Source: an uncultured Prevotella sp.
GTDB lineage: Bacteria > Bacteroidota > Bacteroidia > Bacteroidales > Bacteroidaceae
Direction of reading: 5' to 3'
NCBI GenBank assembly: GCA_934230115.1
Contig: CAKQEI010000004.1
Span: forward strand, 1-62,651
Length of the DNA: 62,651 nt
This document shows, one piece after another, positions 23,930 to 32,363 of the stretch. The notes under the pieces were generated by a model. That model had not been told where the DNA came from. It made no database searches and worked only from the letters and a program-made list of their open reading frames with translations. Made by a program: the position numbers and the translations under genes. Numbering within the stretch: the first letter of the stretch is position 1; every line of letters begins with the position of its first letter.

Positions 23930-25267
23930 CTATACAATTCCTTGTGCCATCATAGCGTTAGCCACCTTCATGAAGCCTGCGATGTTTGCGCCCTTCACGT
24001 AGTCGATGTAGCCGTCAGCCTGCTTGCCATACTTCACGCACTGCTCGTGGATAGAGTGCATGATATAGTGAAGTTTCTCGTCTACCTCTGCCTCGCTCCA
24101 ACTCAAGCGCATTGAGTTCTGAGTCATCTCAAGACCTGATGTTGCTACGCCACCTGCGTTGACAGCCTTGCCAGGAGCGAAGAGCTGCTGGGCAGCAACA
24201 AACTTCTCAACAGCCTCGGCTGTACATCCCATGTTGGAAACCTCGGCAACACACTCAGGATGCTGTGCCAAAATCAAGTCGGCGTCAGCACCGTTAAGCT
24301 CGTTCTGGGTAGCACATGTCAGATAAACATCTGCCTTAACCTCCCAAGGTTTCTTGCCTGCTATAAACTTAGAGCCTGGGAACTCTTCCTCATAAGGCTG
24401 GCAAATGTCGTTGCCAGAAGCACGAAGCTCAAGCATATAGTCAATCTTTTCGCCTGCGATGCCTGCCTCGTCAAGAATATAGCCGTCAGGACCAGAAATA
24501 GTGATAACCTTGCCACCAAGTTCTGTAGCCTTCTTAGCTGCACCCCAAGCCACATTACCGAAGCCAGAGATAACAACAGTCTTGCCCTTAAGGTCGAGAC
24601 CTCTTGTAGCGAGCATTTGCTGTACGAAATACAGAGCACCGTAGCCAGTAGCCTCTGGACGTATACGTGAACCACCAAACTCAAGGCCCTTACCTGTCAA
24701 AACGCCCTGATACTGATGGGTGAGCTTCTTATACATACCGAAAAGATAGCCAATCTCTCTGCCACCAACACCGATGTCGCCTGCGGGAACGTCCTCATCA
24801 GGACCGATATGACGATAAAGCTCTGTCATGAAAGCCTGACAGAAACGCATCACCTCTGCATCGCTGCGTCCGCGGATAGAGAAGTCGCTACCGCCCTTGC
24901 CACCGCCCATAGGCAATGTGGTGAGAGCGTTCTTGAATGTCTGCTCAAAGCCGAGGAACTTCAAAATAGAAAGATTTACAGAAGGATGGAAACGGAGACC
25001 GCCCTTGTATGGACCAATCGCGCCATTAAACTGTACGCGATAGCCGATATTAACATGCACTTCACCCTTATCATCAGTCCATGGCACGCGGAACGTAATG
25101 ATGCGCTCCGGCTCTACCATTCGCTCAATGATCTTGGCCTTCTCAAACTCGGGATGCTGGTTGTAAACATCCTGAACAGAGATTAAAACTTCGCGAACTG
25201 CCTGCAAAAACTCAGCCTCGCCTGGGTGCTTAGCCTCAAGGTCGTGCATAATTTTATCAACATTCAT
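23930..25267 (-). CDS. gdhA: Glutamate dehydrogenase (probably NADP-specific)
   Basis: A 445-residue hexameric-type enzyme that interconverts 2-oxoglutarate plus ammonium and L-glutamate, the main ammonium-assimilation step in Bacteroidales. Visible motifs: the substrate lysine loop LPMGGGKGGSDF (about 122-133), the PAGDIGVGGREIGYLFG segment, the dinucleotide-binding VISGFGNVAWGAAKKATELG, and the C-terminal GGVATSGLEMTQNS. Length matches the 445-450 residue bacterial NADP-dependent class; cofactor is inferred from that class. Own promoter (25366-25397) and terminator. Confidence 0.95.
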   Translation of the reverse strand: MNVDKIMHDLEAKHPGEAEFLQAVREVLISVQDVYNQHPEFEKAKIIERMVEPERIITFRVPWTDDKGEVHVNIGYRVQFNGAIGPYKGGLRFHPSVNLSILKFLGFEQTFKNALTTLPMGGGKGGSDFSIRGRSDAEVMRFCQAFMTELYRHIGPDEDVPAGDIGVGGREIGYLFGMYKKLTHQYQGVLTGKGLEFGGSRIRPEATGYGALYFVQQMLATRGLDLKGKTVVISGFGNVAWGAAKKATELGGKVITISGPDGYILDEAGIAGEKIDYMLELRASGNDICQPYEEEFPGSKFIAGKKPWEVKADVYLTCATQNELNGADADLILAQHPECVAEVSNMGCTAEAVEKFVAAQQLFAPGKAVNAGGVATSGLEMTQNSMRLSWSEAEVDEKLHYIMHSIHEQCVKYGKQADGYIDYVKGANIAGFMKVANAMMAQGIV

Positions 25268-25365
25268 AGTAAAAGGTTTTTTAGTTGTTTTATATAGATT
25301 AACTTGTGTCTCTCTGTGGTGCCACTATGACAACAAAAATGTTTCGTTGTGTCACTTAGACAGCG

Positions 25366-25397
25366 CAAATATAGCTTTTTTATGCGTTATAGCCAAA
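25366..25397 (-). promoter_or_regulatory. Promoter of gdhA
   Basis: Minus strand TTTG (25394-25397), 20-base spacer, TATATTTG (25366-25373). Predicted leader of about 92 nt with no evident riboswitch. Confidence 0.85.
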
Positions 25398-25501
25398 AAA
25401 AAATCATGGTTTTTCGGGTTTTTAAATTACTTTTAGGAATAGTCCCAAATGTGTGCGTGAACACAATGCCATGCAGCTGCATTGCAACCGACAATAATAG
25501 A

Positions 25502-25531
25502 AAAGGCTGCTCCGGAATGTTCCGAAACAGC
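25502..25531 (-). terminator. Terminator of the repeat-rich leader RNA
   Basis: Minus strand AGGCTGTTTCGGAA / TTCCGGAGCAGCCT (stem with G-U pairs), then TTTTCTATTATT. The plus-strand side is also T-rich (TTATTATTTTTT). Confidence 0.75.
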
Positions 25532-25627
25532 CTCGTTATTATTTTTTCTATGTTTCCTAATTTTAAACTAAAGACTTCATCGCGTTCGACTTCCGCTCCG
25601 TCTTTCTCTTAGGGGGTTGCAAACGAA

Positions 25628-25705
25628 CTATTTATCGTTGCCCTCACCCCACATTCCTATTGCAGCACTGGCTGCGAATAGGGTCATCATCATTGTCATC
25701 AACAT
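25628..25705 (-). CDS. Candidate 25-residue hydrophobic peptide
   Basis: Reads MLMTMMMTLFAASAAIGMWG then EGNDK and stop. The first 19 residues are hydrophobic and could span a membrane; the end is polar. A purine-rich AAGGTAAGAAGG precedes the ATG. It lies near the 3' end of a promoter- and terminator-bounded transcript. Size and composition are like type I toxin peptides or small membrane regulators, but no antisense gene was identified. The function is unknown. Confidence 0.5.
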   Translation of the reverse strand: MLMTMMMTLFAASAAIGMWGEGNDK

Positions 25706-25820
25706 AACCTTCTTACCTTTTAAAAACCATTTTAACCTAACTAAATTCTAATACCTTATCAACCAGCTACCTATTGAAATCCTTACCTATTGACAATCTA
25801 CCTTTAACCTATTGCTTGTG

Positions 25821-26020
25821 TTATCCTAATCTTCTTTACCTTCTTCTCTATATGTTATCCTAATCTTTTCTACCTTCTCTTTGTCATCCTAATCTTTATT
25901 ACCTTCTCATTGTTTGTTACCTGAATCATCTTTACCTTTGACTAATTAACCTTCTTTGCGTGTTGTTATCCATCAATCTTTACCTTTCGGCTTTGTCATC
26001 CTTTACAATCCTTTTGTTTA
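25821..26020 (-). repeat. Degenerate ~25-nt leader repeats
   Basis: On the plus strand the unit reads roughly TTATCCTAATCTTTNTTACC (minus: GGTAANAAAGATTAGGATAA). Good copies begin near 25821, 25855 and 25884; weaker ones near 25917, 25966 and 25995. Spacing is 29-49 nt, so it is not a strict tandem array. Confidence 0.65.
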
Positions 26021-26123
26021 CCTCTCAAGACTAATCTGAAGCCTATCGAATTCTCTCAAAATTTCTAATACCTTTAACTTATGTTGTCTTCGGTTGCCTC
26101 ACGGTTCCCTTGTTTTGACGATG

Positions 26124-26154
26124 CAAAGTTACGATTGTTTACGCACACAACAAA
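26124..26154 (-). promoter_or_regulatory. Promoter of the repeat-rich transcript
   Basis: Minus strand TTTG (26151-26154), 19-base spacer, TAACTTTG (26124-26131): exact consensus, though no sizeable gene follows. Confidence 0.8.
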
Positions 26155-26261
26155 GCAAAGCAGCTGTTTTTTTCATTATTCACTTTCATTTTTGATGTAA
26201 GTCAATACAATTGTGTTCGCACACACTATCTGAAGCTATTTTATGGTCTATACTAAAGCAA

Positions 26262-26304
26262 AATGGACAATCATGATTAATACAGGTAATCATAATTGTC
26301 CATT
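26262..26304 (-). terminator. Terminator after the FKBP gene
   Basis: 18-bp stem with one mismatch (AATGGACAATCATGATTA 26262-26279, complement 26287-26304); the minus-strand side continues TTTTGCTTT. Confidence 0.8.
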
Positions 26305-26344
26305 GTCTATGAATTTCAAACTTGAAGAATGCTTATATACATTA

Positions 26345-27010
26345 TTATTCGTATATCCACTCTCCGCATTTCTGTGCCTCACCGCCTTTGGCAGGAGCCT
26401 TGCTTGCAGAATGGTTGGCATGATAATAAGCTACAAGCTCTACGTCGAAAACGAGTGTAGAATAGGCTGCACCCGGATTTGTGAGCGAGCCATAACCCAA
26501 CTGGTGAGGAATGTATACACGCCACTTGTCGCCAATATGCATATACATAAGAGCAGTAGAGAATCCTTTCACAACAAGCCCCATTGAGAATGTCGCAGGT
26601 ATGGCAGTTGCCTCATTAAACTCATCGCCGCTCCACGACTTGTCGAACATATAGCCATCAGGATAGCTGGTCGAAGGCAAGAGTCTGCCACTGTAGTGCA
26701 CCTTCACCGAATCGGTGTAGATGGGACAGCCTGAACCTTTACCCTCATTGAGCACGTTGACGAGCACATGGTCGTAGCTATGTGTAGCCACATTAGCTTC
26801 AAGATTCCACGTACGCAACACCTTCCACTCTTTGTTGCCTCCATCAACAAGCGACTTCACCTCGGCATACTTCTTGTCGAAGAAAGCCTCGTTGGTTGCT
26901 TGCCAGTTGGGAAATTCCTCAACCTCGTTATCGGTCTCACTGCACGACGACAATCCCGCTGTCAGCACAGCCACGAATGCGAAGAGGAGATATATACTGA
27001 ATTTCTTCAT
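26345..27010 (-). CDS. FKBP-type peptidyl-prolyl isomerase lipoprotein
   Basis: A 221-residue predicted lipoprotein (lipobox LSSC, Cys about 23). Residues 25-100 are a charged N-terminal region; the FKBP fold occupies about 105-195, with VKVHYSGRLL, a GYMFDKSW segment (the usual G-x-x-F-D-S), GLVVKGFSTALMYMHIGDKW and the IPHQLGYGS loop. It would assist folding of exported proteins in the periplasm. It lies 65 bases after glyQS in the same direction and may be cotranscribed. Confidence 0.88.
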   Translation of the reverse strand: MKKFSIYLLFAFVAVLTAGLSSCSETDNEVEEFPNWQATNEAFFDKKYAEVKSLVDGGNKEWKVLRTWNLEANVATHSYDHVLVNVLNEGKGSGCPIYTDSVKVHYSGRLLPSTSYPDGYMFDKSWSGDEFNEATAIPATFSMGLVVKGFSTALMYMHIGDKWRVYIPHQLGYGSLTNPGAAYSTLVFDVELVAYYHANHSASKAPAKGGEAQKCGEWIYE

Positions 27011-27075
27011 CTAAATGTTTATAGTATCTATATATATAATGTATAGTATGGGCTGCACGGGGTGTTGATGCAACT

Positions 27076-28617
27076 TTACTGGAGCTTCTTCAGCAAGCTT
27101 GTGATGCTCACCTTATCCTCAATGATGCTCTGGAGCTGGTCGATGCTCACACGCTCCTGCTCCATTGTGTCGCGGAAACGCAGAGTCACGGTATTGTCCT
27201 TCAATGTGTCGTAGTCTACAGTCACACAGTAAGGAGTACCCACAGCATCCTGACGACGGTAACGCTTGCCGATAGTATCCTTCTCATCATAGTGAGTGTT
27301 GAAGTGGAACTTCAAGCTGTTCACAATCTCGCGAGCCTTCTCTGGCAGTCCGTCCTTCTTTACAAGCGGCATAACAGCGAGCTTTGTAGGAGCCAATGCC
27401 GGCGGCAGGAGCAATACAACGCGTGTCTCGCCATTCTCAAGCTTCTCCTCCTTGTATGAGTGACACATCACGCTGAGGAACATACGGTCTACACCGATAG
27501 ATGTCTCGATGACATACGGAGTGTACGACTCCTTGGTCTGAGGATCGAAGTACTTGATAGAGCGGCCTGAGAACTTCTCGTGCTGTGTAAGGTCGAAGTT
27601 GGTACGGCTGTGCACACCCTCAACCTCCTTGAAGCCAAACGGCATGCGGAACTCGATGTCGGTAGCCGCGTTAGCATAGTGAGCGAGCTTCTCGTGATCG
27701 TGGAAGCGATAGTTCTCTGCACCGAAACCAAGATTCTGGTGCCACTTCATACGAGTCTCCTTCCACTTCTGGAAGTATTCAAGCTCTGTGCCAGGCTTAA
27801 CGAAGAACTGCATCTCCATCTGCTCGAACTCGCGCATACGGAAAATGAACTGACGGGCAACAATCTCGTTACGGAAAGCCTTACCAATTTGGGCGATGCC
27901 GAAAGGAATCTTCATACGACCAGTCTTCTGAACATTCAGATAGTTTACAAAGATACCCTGTGCTGTCTCCGGACGCAGATAAACCTTGCTTGAGCCATCA
28001 GATGTCGAACCCATCTCTGTAGAGAACATGAGGTTGAACTGACGCACGTCGGTCCAGTTCTTTGTGCCGCTGATAGGGTCTACAATCTCCTCGTCTATGA
28101 TAATCTGCTTCAGCTCTGCGAGGTCTGGTCCCTGCATAGCCTGAGTGTAACGCTCATGCAAAGCATCACGCTTCTGCTGATGCTCTATCACGCGAGCATT
28201 GGTAGCGCGGAACTGAGCCTCGTCGAAGCTCTCGCCAAAACGCTTGCGGGCCTTGGCTATCTCCTTCTCTATCTTCTCGTCATACTTTGCAATCTGGTCC
28301 TCGATGAGCACATCGGCACGATAGCGTTTCTTTGAGTCGCGGTTGTCGATGAGAGGGTCGTTGAAAGCGTCAACGTGTCCGCTGGCCTTCCATATAGTGG
28401 GGTGCATGAAGATAGCAGAGTCGATGCCCACGATATTCTCGTGGAGCAGAACCATGCTCTTCCACCAGTATTCCTTGATGTTGTTCTTGAGTTCAACGCC
28501 ATTCTGACCATAGTCGTACACTGCGCCGAGACCGTCATAAATCTCACTGCTTGGGAACACGAAACCGTACTCCTTGCAGTGGCTCACGATTTTCTTGAAA
28601 ACGTCTTCTTGTGCCAT
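27076..28617 (-). CDS. glyQS: Glycine--tRNA ligase (single-chain, class II)
   Basis: A 513-residue class II aminoacyl-tRNA synthetase of the alpha2 type found in Bacteroidetes, charging tRNA-Gly. The N-terminus (KKIVSHCKEYGFVFPSSEIY) and motif 1 region are typical; motif 2 reads FRNEIVARQFIFRMREFEQ; motif 3 is in GVDRMFL (about 380); and the C-terminal anticodon-binding domain covers about 405-513. Own -7 element at 28692-28699. Essential, universally expressed gene. Confidence 0.95.
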   Translation of the reverse strand: MAQEDVFKKIVSHCKEYGFVFPSSEIYDGLGAVYDYGQNGVELKNNIKEYWWKSMVLLHENIVGIDSAIFMHPTIWKASGHVDAFNDPLIDNRDSKKRYRADVLIEDQIAKYDEKIEKEIAKARKRFGESFDEAQFRATNARVIEHQQKRDALHERYTQAMQGPDLAELKQIIIDEEIVDPISGTKNWTDVRQFNLMFSTEMGSTSDGSSKVYLRPETAQGIFVNYLNVQKTGRMKIPFGIAQIGKAFRNEIVARQFIFRMREFEQMEMQFFVKPGTELEYFQKWKETRMKWHQNLGFGAENYRFHDHEKLAHYANAATDIEFRMPFGFKEVEGVHSRTNFDLTQHEKFSGRSIKYFDPQTKESYTPYVIETSIGVDRMFLSVMCHSYKEEKLENGETRVVLLLPPALAPTKLAVMPLVKKDGLPEKAREIVNSLKFHFNTHYDEKDTIGKRYRRQDAVGTPYCVTVDYDTLKDNTVTLRFRDTMEQERVSIDQLQSIIEDKVSITSLLKKLQ

Positions 28618-28691
28618 TTTTTATGTGTTTTGTTATTCCTTAATATCTTTATTAATATGCCCTCTTCAGGCTATACTATACAATTAGAATG

Positions 28692-28699
28692 CAAAGTTA
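28692..28699 (-). promoter_or_regulatory. -7 element of glyQS
   Basis: Minus-strand TAACTTTG, perfect match, about 75 bases before the start codon. Confidence 0.6.
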
Positions 28700-28787
28700 C
28701 GCTTTTTTGGCTGATTTTATAACGTTTAGGGAGTTAAATGTTATAAAACAGCAGCTATCGCAAACACTCTATAGCTTATACATGCCT

Positions 28788-28828
28788 TTATCCACACGAT
28801 TGCCACAAATAACAATCGTATGGATAAT
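28788..28828 (-). terminator. Hairpin downstream of the kinase-array operon
   Basis: Stem TTATCCACACGATTG / CAATCGTATGGATAA (one mismatch, about 10-base loop), 55 bases beyond the last operon gene; no strong U-tract, so a weak candidate terminator. Confidence 0.45.
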
Positions 28829-28882
28829 GATGTAGATATGTAATGTTGGCGTTTATTCATATAATATATGGCAATAAATAAA

Positions 28883-30625
28883 TCATTTCTTCTGCGCTTC
28901 TTTTAGCACGTTGTTCACAACACCCAACAATTGTTCGGTGTTTTTGAGAATATGCTTATAAAACTCAGCTTTCTGCTCCTTGGTATAATTAATATGGCTG
29001 TCGGCAATGAGCATTGCAAAACCTGTTATTGAGTCGAGCGATTCTTTCACATTACAGCTCATGCTCTGTATTAGTGTTGTCTTCACTCGGTTGGCTGCCT
29101 CAGCACGGTCGCGGGCTTCAACAAGCTCTTCGTGATTGCGCTCGAGTTGTGCATGAGTTTCGTTCAGACGCTTGGTCACTTTCCTATGGAAGCGCAAGTA
29201 CCACAGCAACAATACCAATATGAAAAGCATGGCAGTTGCCACAAGTCCTACACGCACCTTCTGAGTTTCGTGCTTTGCTCGTTGGTCAGCAATCTTTATT
29301 TTCAGCCGGTCGGCCTCGAGTTTTTTATTTGAATATTGCAAATGCATCATCTGTGTCCTTGTTCGCATACGGCCTAATTCGAGCGAAGAGTTGCGTAGCG
29401 AAAGTTGCGAATTGGCAAGTGCAAGATTAGTGTTGTCTATTTCTGCCTGGCGAGTCTGGTTCTGCAACAGTTGGCGGTTGAGCATAAGGTTGATGTTCTC
29501 TATCTCGTTTTTTCTGTTCACAAAAGCAGCGTTAAATTTTGCCAACTCATGAGTGTTAAAGAAATCCTTTTCACGCAACCATGTCCTATAAAAATATTTC
29601 TTCTGCTGAGCAAGAGATGTATAATCGCACATTGCCTCACTACACATCATCTCCAGACGTAGACTGTCACGATTCATATGCAGAGAATTCCTTATACGCC
29701 TACGTGCCTCATCATAGTTGCCATCCAATATCTCCCACATTACACACATCTGTTTGTCCGCAGGCACCATTTTGGCAGCGTTTTTATCCACATTATACAT
29801 TTTGATGTATTGTTTGCAATGCTCACGTGCCTCGTCGTATTTGCCAAGCTTCATCTCTGCAAACACCGCATTGAATAACAAGCGCTTACGAGTGGATTGA
29901 GTTTTTGCAATACGGAGTCCTTCCTCGGCCGTCTCCTCCATGCGCTTATAATCAAACATAAAACTGTAGTTGTCACTCATCTTGCGGTATACTGTAGCCA
30001 TGTCTTGATTATGAAGATACGTATTACCTACATTCAAAGCCTCCTCAAGCATCTTGTTCGACGAGCCGAACTCAAGAAAGGCAGTGTACACCTGCGAAAG
30101 GCATGTGAGTCCATAGAAAAGTCCGAGCATATCGTTCTTACTGCGTGTTTCTGCTTCCAACTTTAATACATACTTGTATACTTCAAGGTGTCTATTTTTT
30201 GATAAAAAATAAGTAACGGTATTGGTAATGCCAAAATAATAGTACTGTCGATAACCAGTAGCAAGAGCCTTGTCCTGCATAGACTTCACAGCTTTCAAGA
30301 ACTCCCCCTCCTTATCATCTTCATAAAAATAATACAGCATCGGAATGCTTAGTGCGAGGCATTGAGCCTTGCCGTCGTTCAAACGCACAGCATCGTCATA
30401 CAGTTGCTTCGCCAACACCAATCCCTCGTCGGTTGTACGCTTATTGTAGGCATTGTTGTAGAGCGGATATAGTTGGTCTTTTATGCCATAAGGGTTGTTC
30501 TGGGCATGGAGCAATGACCCTAAAAGAATGCACGACATTAGGACAAGAGTGCGTAGCACCACACCCCTACCCTTATTTCTGCCGTTAAGCAGAACATATT
30601 TGCCATATTCTTGTAGCTTTATCAT
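28883..30625 (-). CDS. TPR sensor pseudokinase (no ATPase domain, phosphoacceptor His replaced by Cys)
   Basis: A 580-residue paralogue of the kinase at 32364. Signal-anchor region (about 22-42, ending LLHAQ), periplasmic TPR-like helical domain (about 45-370), coiled coil with the shared LRNSSLEL block (about 400-460), membrane span (about 462-484), then a HisKA-like dimerisation region ending six residues after KNTEQLLGVVNNVL. The H-box reads QSMSCNVKES instead of QNMSHEIRTP, placing Cys524 where the phosphoacceptor His should be. There is no HATPase domain at all. It therefore cannot autophosphorylate; it may dimerise with its paralogues. Last gene of a five-gene operon, 9 bases after the previous gene. 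Confidence 0.85.
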   Translation of the reverse strand: MIKLQEYGKYVLLNGRNKGRGVVLRTLVLMSCILLGSLLHAQNNPYGIKDQLYPLYNNAYNKRTTDEGLVLAKQLYDDAVRLNDGKAQCLALSIPMLYYFYEDDKEGEFLKAVKSMQDKALATGYRQYYYFGITNTVTYFLSKNRHLEVYKYVLKLEAETRSKNDMLGLFYGLTCLSQVYTAFLEFGSSNKMLEEALNVGNTYLHNQDMATVYRKMSDNYSFMFDYKRMEETAEEGLRIAKTQSTRKRLLFNAVFAEMKLGKYDEAREHCKQYIKMYNVDKNAAKMVPADKQMCVMWEILDGNYDEARRRIRNSLHMNRDSLRLEMMCSEAMCDYTSLAQQKKYFYRTWLREKDFFNTHELAKFNAAFVNRKNEIENINLMLNRQLLQNQTRQAEIDNTNLALANSQLSLRNSSLELGRMRTRTQMMHLQYSNKKLEADRLKIKIADQRAKHETQKVRVGLVATAMLFILVLLLWYLRFHRKVTKRLNETHAQLERNHEELVEARDRAEAANRVKTTLIQSMSCNVKESLDSITGFAMLIADSHINYTKEQKAEFYKHILKNTEQLLGVVNNVLKEAQKK

Positions 30626-30634
30626 TATTTCTTT

Positions 30635-32356
30635 TTATAATTTCAATATACCATTCACTATTTGCAGCAGAGCGGCATTATCGGCTTGTATCTGTGTTAT
30701 CATCTCCTTTTTCTGCTCCGTTGTCAACGTCCTGCCTTCGTTGGCAAGACGACACGACAGCGAGGTTATGCTGTTGAGCGGACTGCGTATGTCGTTGCTC
30801 ATATTGTTGATGAAGTCCGTCTTTACATTATTTGCCTTCTCGGCATGATGCTTCGCCACAACAAGCAAATCGTGGTTGCTCTTAAGGTCGCGGTGAGTGT
30901 CCTTAACATCAGCAAGCAGCGAGGCACGCGTCTTGAGATAAACACCCAATCCGAAAACCATTGCCAAACCAAGTCCTGCTCCAAGTATGGAAAGCATACT
31001 TCTGAAGTCATTGTGTGCCTTCGCTACAACGAGCTTGTTCTTAAGACGCGAAGCCTCAAGCTTCTTACGGTTGTAAGAAAGACGCATGATGTCGGTTTCA
31101 GAACAAGTGCGAAACAGTTCAAGCGACGAGTTGCGCAATGTCAGTTGGGCATTGGCAAGCTTCAGGTTTGCATTATGCAATGCTGTCTCCTTGCGTTTGG
31201 CATCCTCATCCTGTCGTATGGCAAGCAACTTCTGGTTTTGCATATTTATGCCCATGTTGATGATACGCGCATTAATGTCGCCAAAGTTATAAATATTCCA
31301 CTTGTCAATGTCTGCCATTTGAGCACGGTAGAAACTATCCTGTGCGGCAGCAAGAGTAGTATAGTCGCCCTTAATGCGATAGCATTCATGCAGGTAGCGT
31401 TGCACCATGTCGGTCTGGCGCATTCTCTTGAGATAATGGATAGCACTGTCTGCATCGCCGTCGTGCATATATTTCAACATTGCCATGGAACGTTCCTCCG
31501 CATCGCGTGATGTTGGGCTCACGTTCTTCTTTAGCTCCAAATAAGCAGAATAGTACTTATTAAAGACATCGCTCTTTTTAAGCATGAAAGCAGCCTCGCA
31601 TATGACACAGATGGTGCGCTGCTTAGTTATAACAGAGCTGCTATGCTCATAGCCCTTTATGCCATAAAGCAGCATGTTGTCGAAATCATAAACCTCATTA
31701 TAGCATTCGGCGAGCTTGCGGTAGAGATTGGATTTCTCCACATCAAGTCCTACCCTGTCGCGCAGCTCCAAAGCTTTATGATAGTTGTCGATGGCAAGAT
31801 ATGTATCGCGTGTTGCGCGGCTCACCTGTGCGAGGGCATTAAGTACCGAATAGATACCGAAATAGTGGTTGTGGCTGCATGCAAAATCGGCTACTTCGTG
31901 AATGTATGTTATAGCATCGTCTATTCGCCCCGTCACCAAAAGAAAGTTCACCTTGTTTGAGAAACCATAATAATAGTATTGCTCAATATTGCATTCCAAT
32001 GCCTGCTTTTGCAGTTGATCCACAGCATTGAAAAATTGTTCGGGATGTTTGCGTTGATAATACCAATAAGTCACGGGCAATGTAAGTGCCATACATTGTG
32101 CCTTAAAGTCGCCCATCTGCACAGCCTTACTATACATGTCGCGAGCCATGTCGAGCGATTGTGGTTTTGTGCCGACACGATAGGCCTCCACATATATATT
32201 ATATAGACTGTCATTGATGCCATAGGCATTTGTCTGCCCATTCGACGGACACACAATAGCAAAAGCGACAGCTATCAATGATAGCAGTCGCCAAAGACTT
32301 TTAGGGCAATATTTATTTAAATGTGTATGTCCTGTCATTCTATTTCTATTAGCCAT
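30635..32356 (-). CDS. TPR sensor pseudokinase (no ATPase domain, phosphoacceptor His replaced by Asn)
   Basis: A 573-residue protein with the same plan as its neighbours: N-terminal signal (about 18-40), TPR-like periplasmic domain starting NAYGINDSLYNIY, the coiled coil with LRNSSLELFR, a membrane span (about 447-469), and a HisKA-like pair of helices ending at ALLQIVNGILKL. The H-box reads NNMSNDIRSP, so Asn521 replaces His, and the protein ends before any ATP-binding domain. The rest of the H-box (IRSPLNSI) is better conserved than in the 580-residue paralogue. Starts 7 bases after the complete kinase gene. Role unknown; a decoy or adaptor for kinase dimers is an inference. Confidence 0.85.
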   Translation of the reverse strand: MANRNRMTGHTHLNKYCPKSLWRLLSLIAVAFAIVCPSNGQTNAYGINDSLYNIYVEAYRVGTKPQSLDMARDMYSKAVQMGDFKAQCMALTLPVTYWYYQRKHPEQFFNAVDQLQKQALECNIEQYYYYGFSNKVNFLLVTGRIDDAITYIHEVADFACSHNHYFGIYSVLNALAQVSRATRDTYLAIDNYHKALELRDRVGLDVEKSNLYRKLAECYNEVYDFDNMLLYGIKGYEHSSSVITKQRTICVICEAAFMLKKSDVFNKYYSAYLELKKNVSPTSRDAEERSMAMLKYMHDGDADSAIHYLKRMRQTDMVQRYLHECYRIKGDYTTLAAAQDSFYRAQMADIDKWNIYNFGDINARIINMGINMQNQKLLAIRQDEDAKRKETALHNANLKLANAQLTLRNSSLELFRTCSETDIMRLSYNRKKLEASRLKNKLVVAKAHNDFRSMLSILGAGLGLAMVFGLGVYLKTRASLLADVKDTHRDLKSNHDLLVVAKHHAEKANNVKTDFINNMSNDIRSPLNSITSLSCRLANEGRTLTTEQKKEMITQIQADNAALLQIVNGILKL

Positions 32357-32363
32357 TGAGGCA

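Larger units (their letters stand above)
25495..26117 (-). ncRNA. Repeat-rich transcript with long leader and a 25-codon ORF
   Basis: The 1.08-kb gap between gdhA and the FKBP gene holds, on the minus strand, a textbook promoter (26124-26154), about 410 nt of purine-rich leader with degenerate repeats, a 25-codon reading frame (25628-25705), and a terminator (25502-25531). Transcript extent is predicted from these signals. The leader is full of stop codons in all frames, so any function is as RNA or through the small peptide. No match to tmRNA, RNase P RNA or 6S RNA structure was noticed. Confidence 0.6.

Noticed and set aside
25349..25612. 87-codon plus-strand frame upstream of gdhA
   Set aside because: It overlaps the gdhA promoter and the terminator of the minus-strand leader RNA and shows no family features.
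25821..26020. CRISPR array in the gdhA-FKBP gap
   Set aside because: Repeats are degenerate, spacing varies from 29 to 49 nt and the segments between are not unique spacers of constant size; no cas genes are present.
28618..28882. tRNA or small-RNA gene in the glyQS upstream gap
   Set aside because: Only a -7 element and a modest hairpin are visible; no cloverleaf or clear transcript boundaries.
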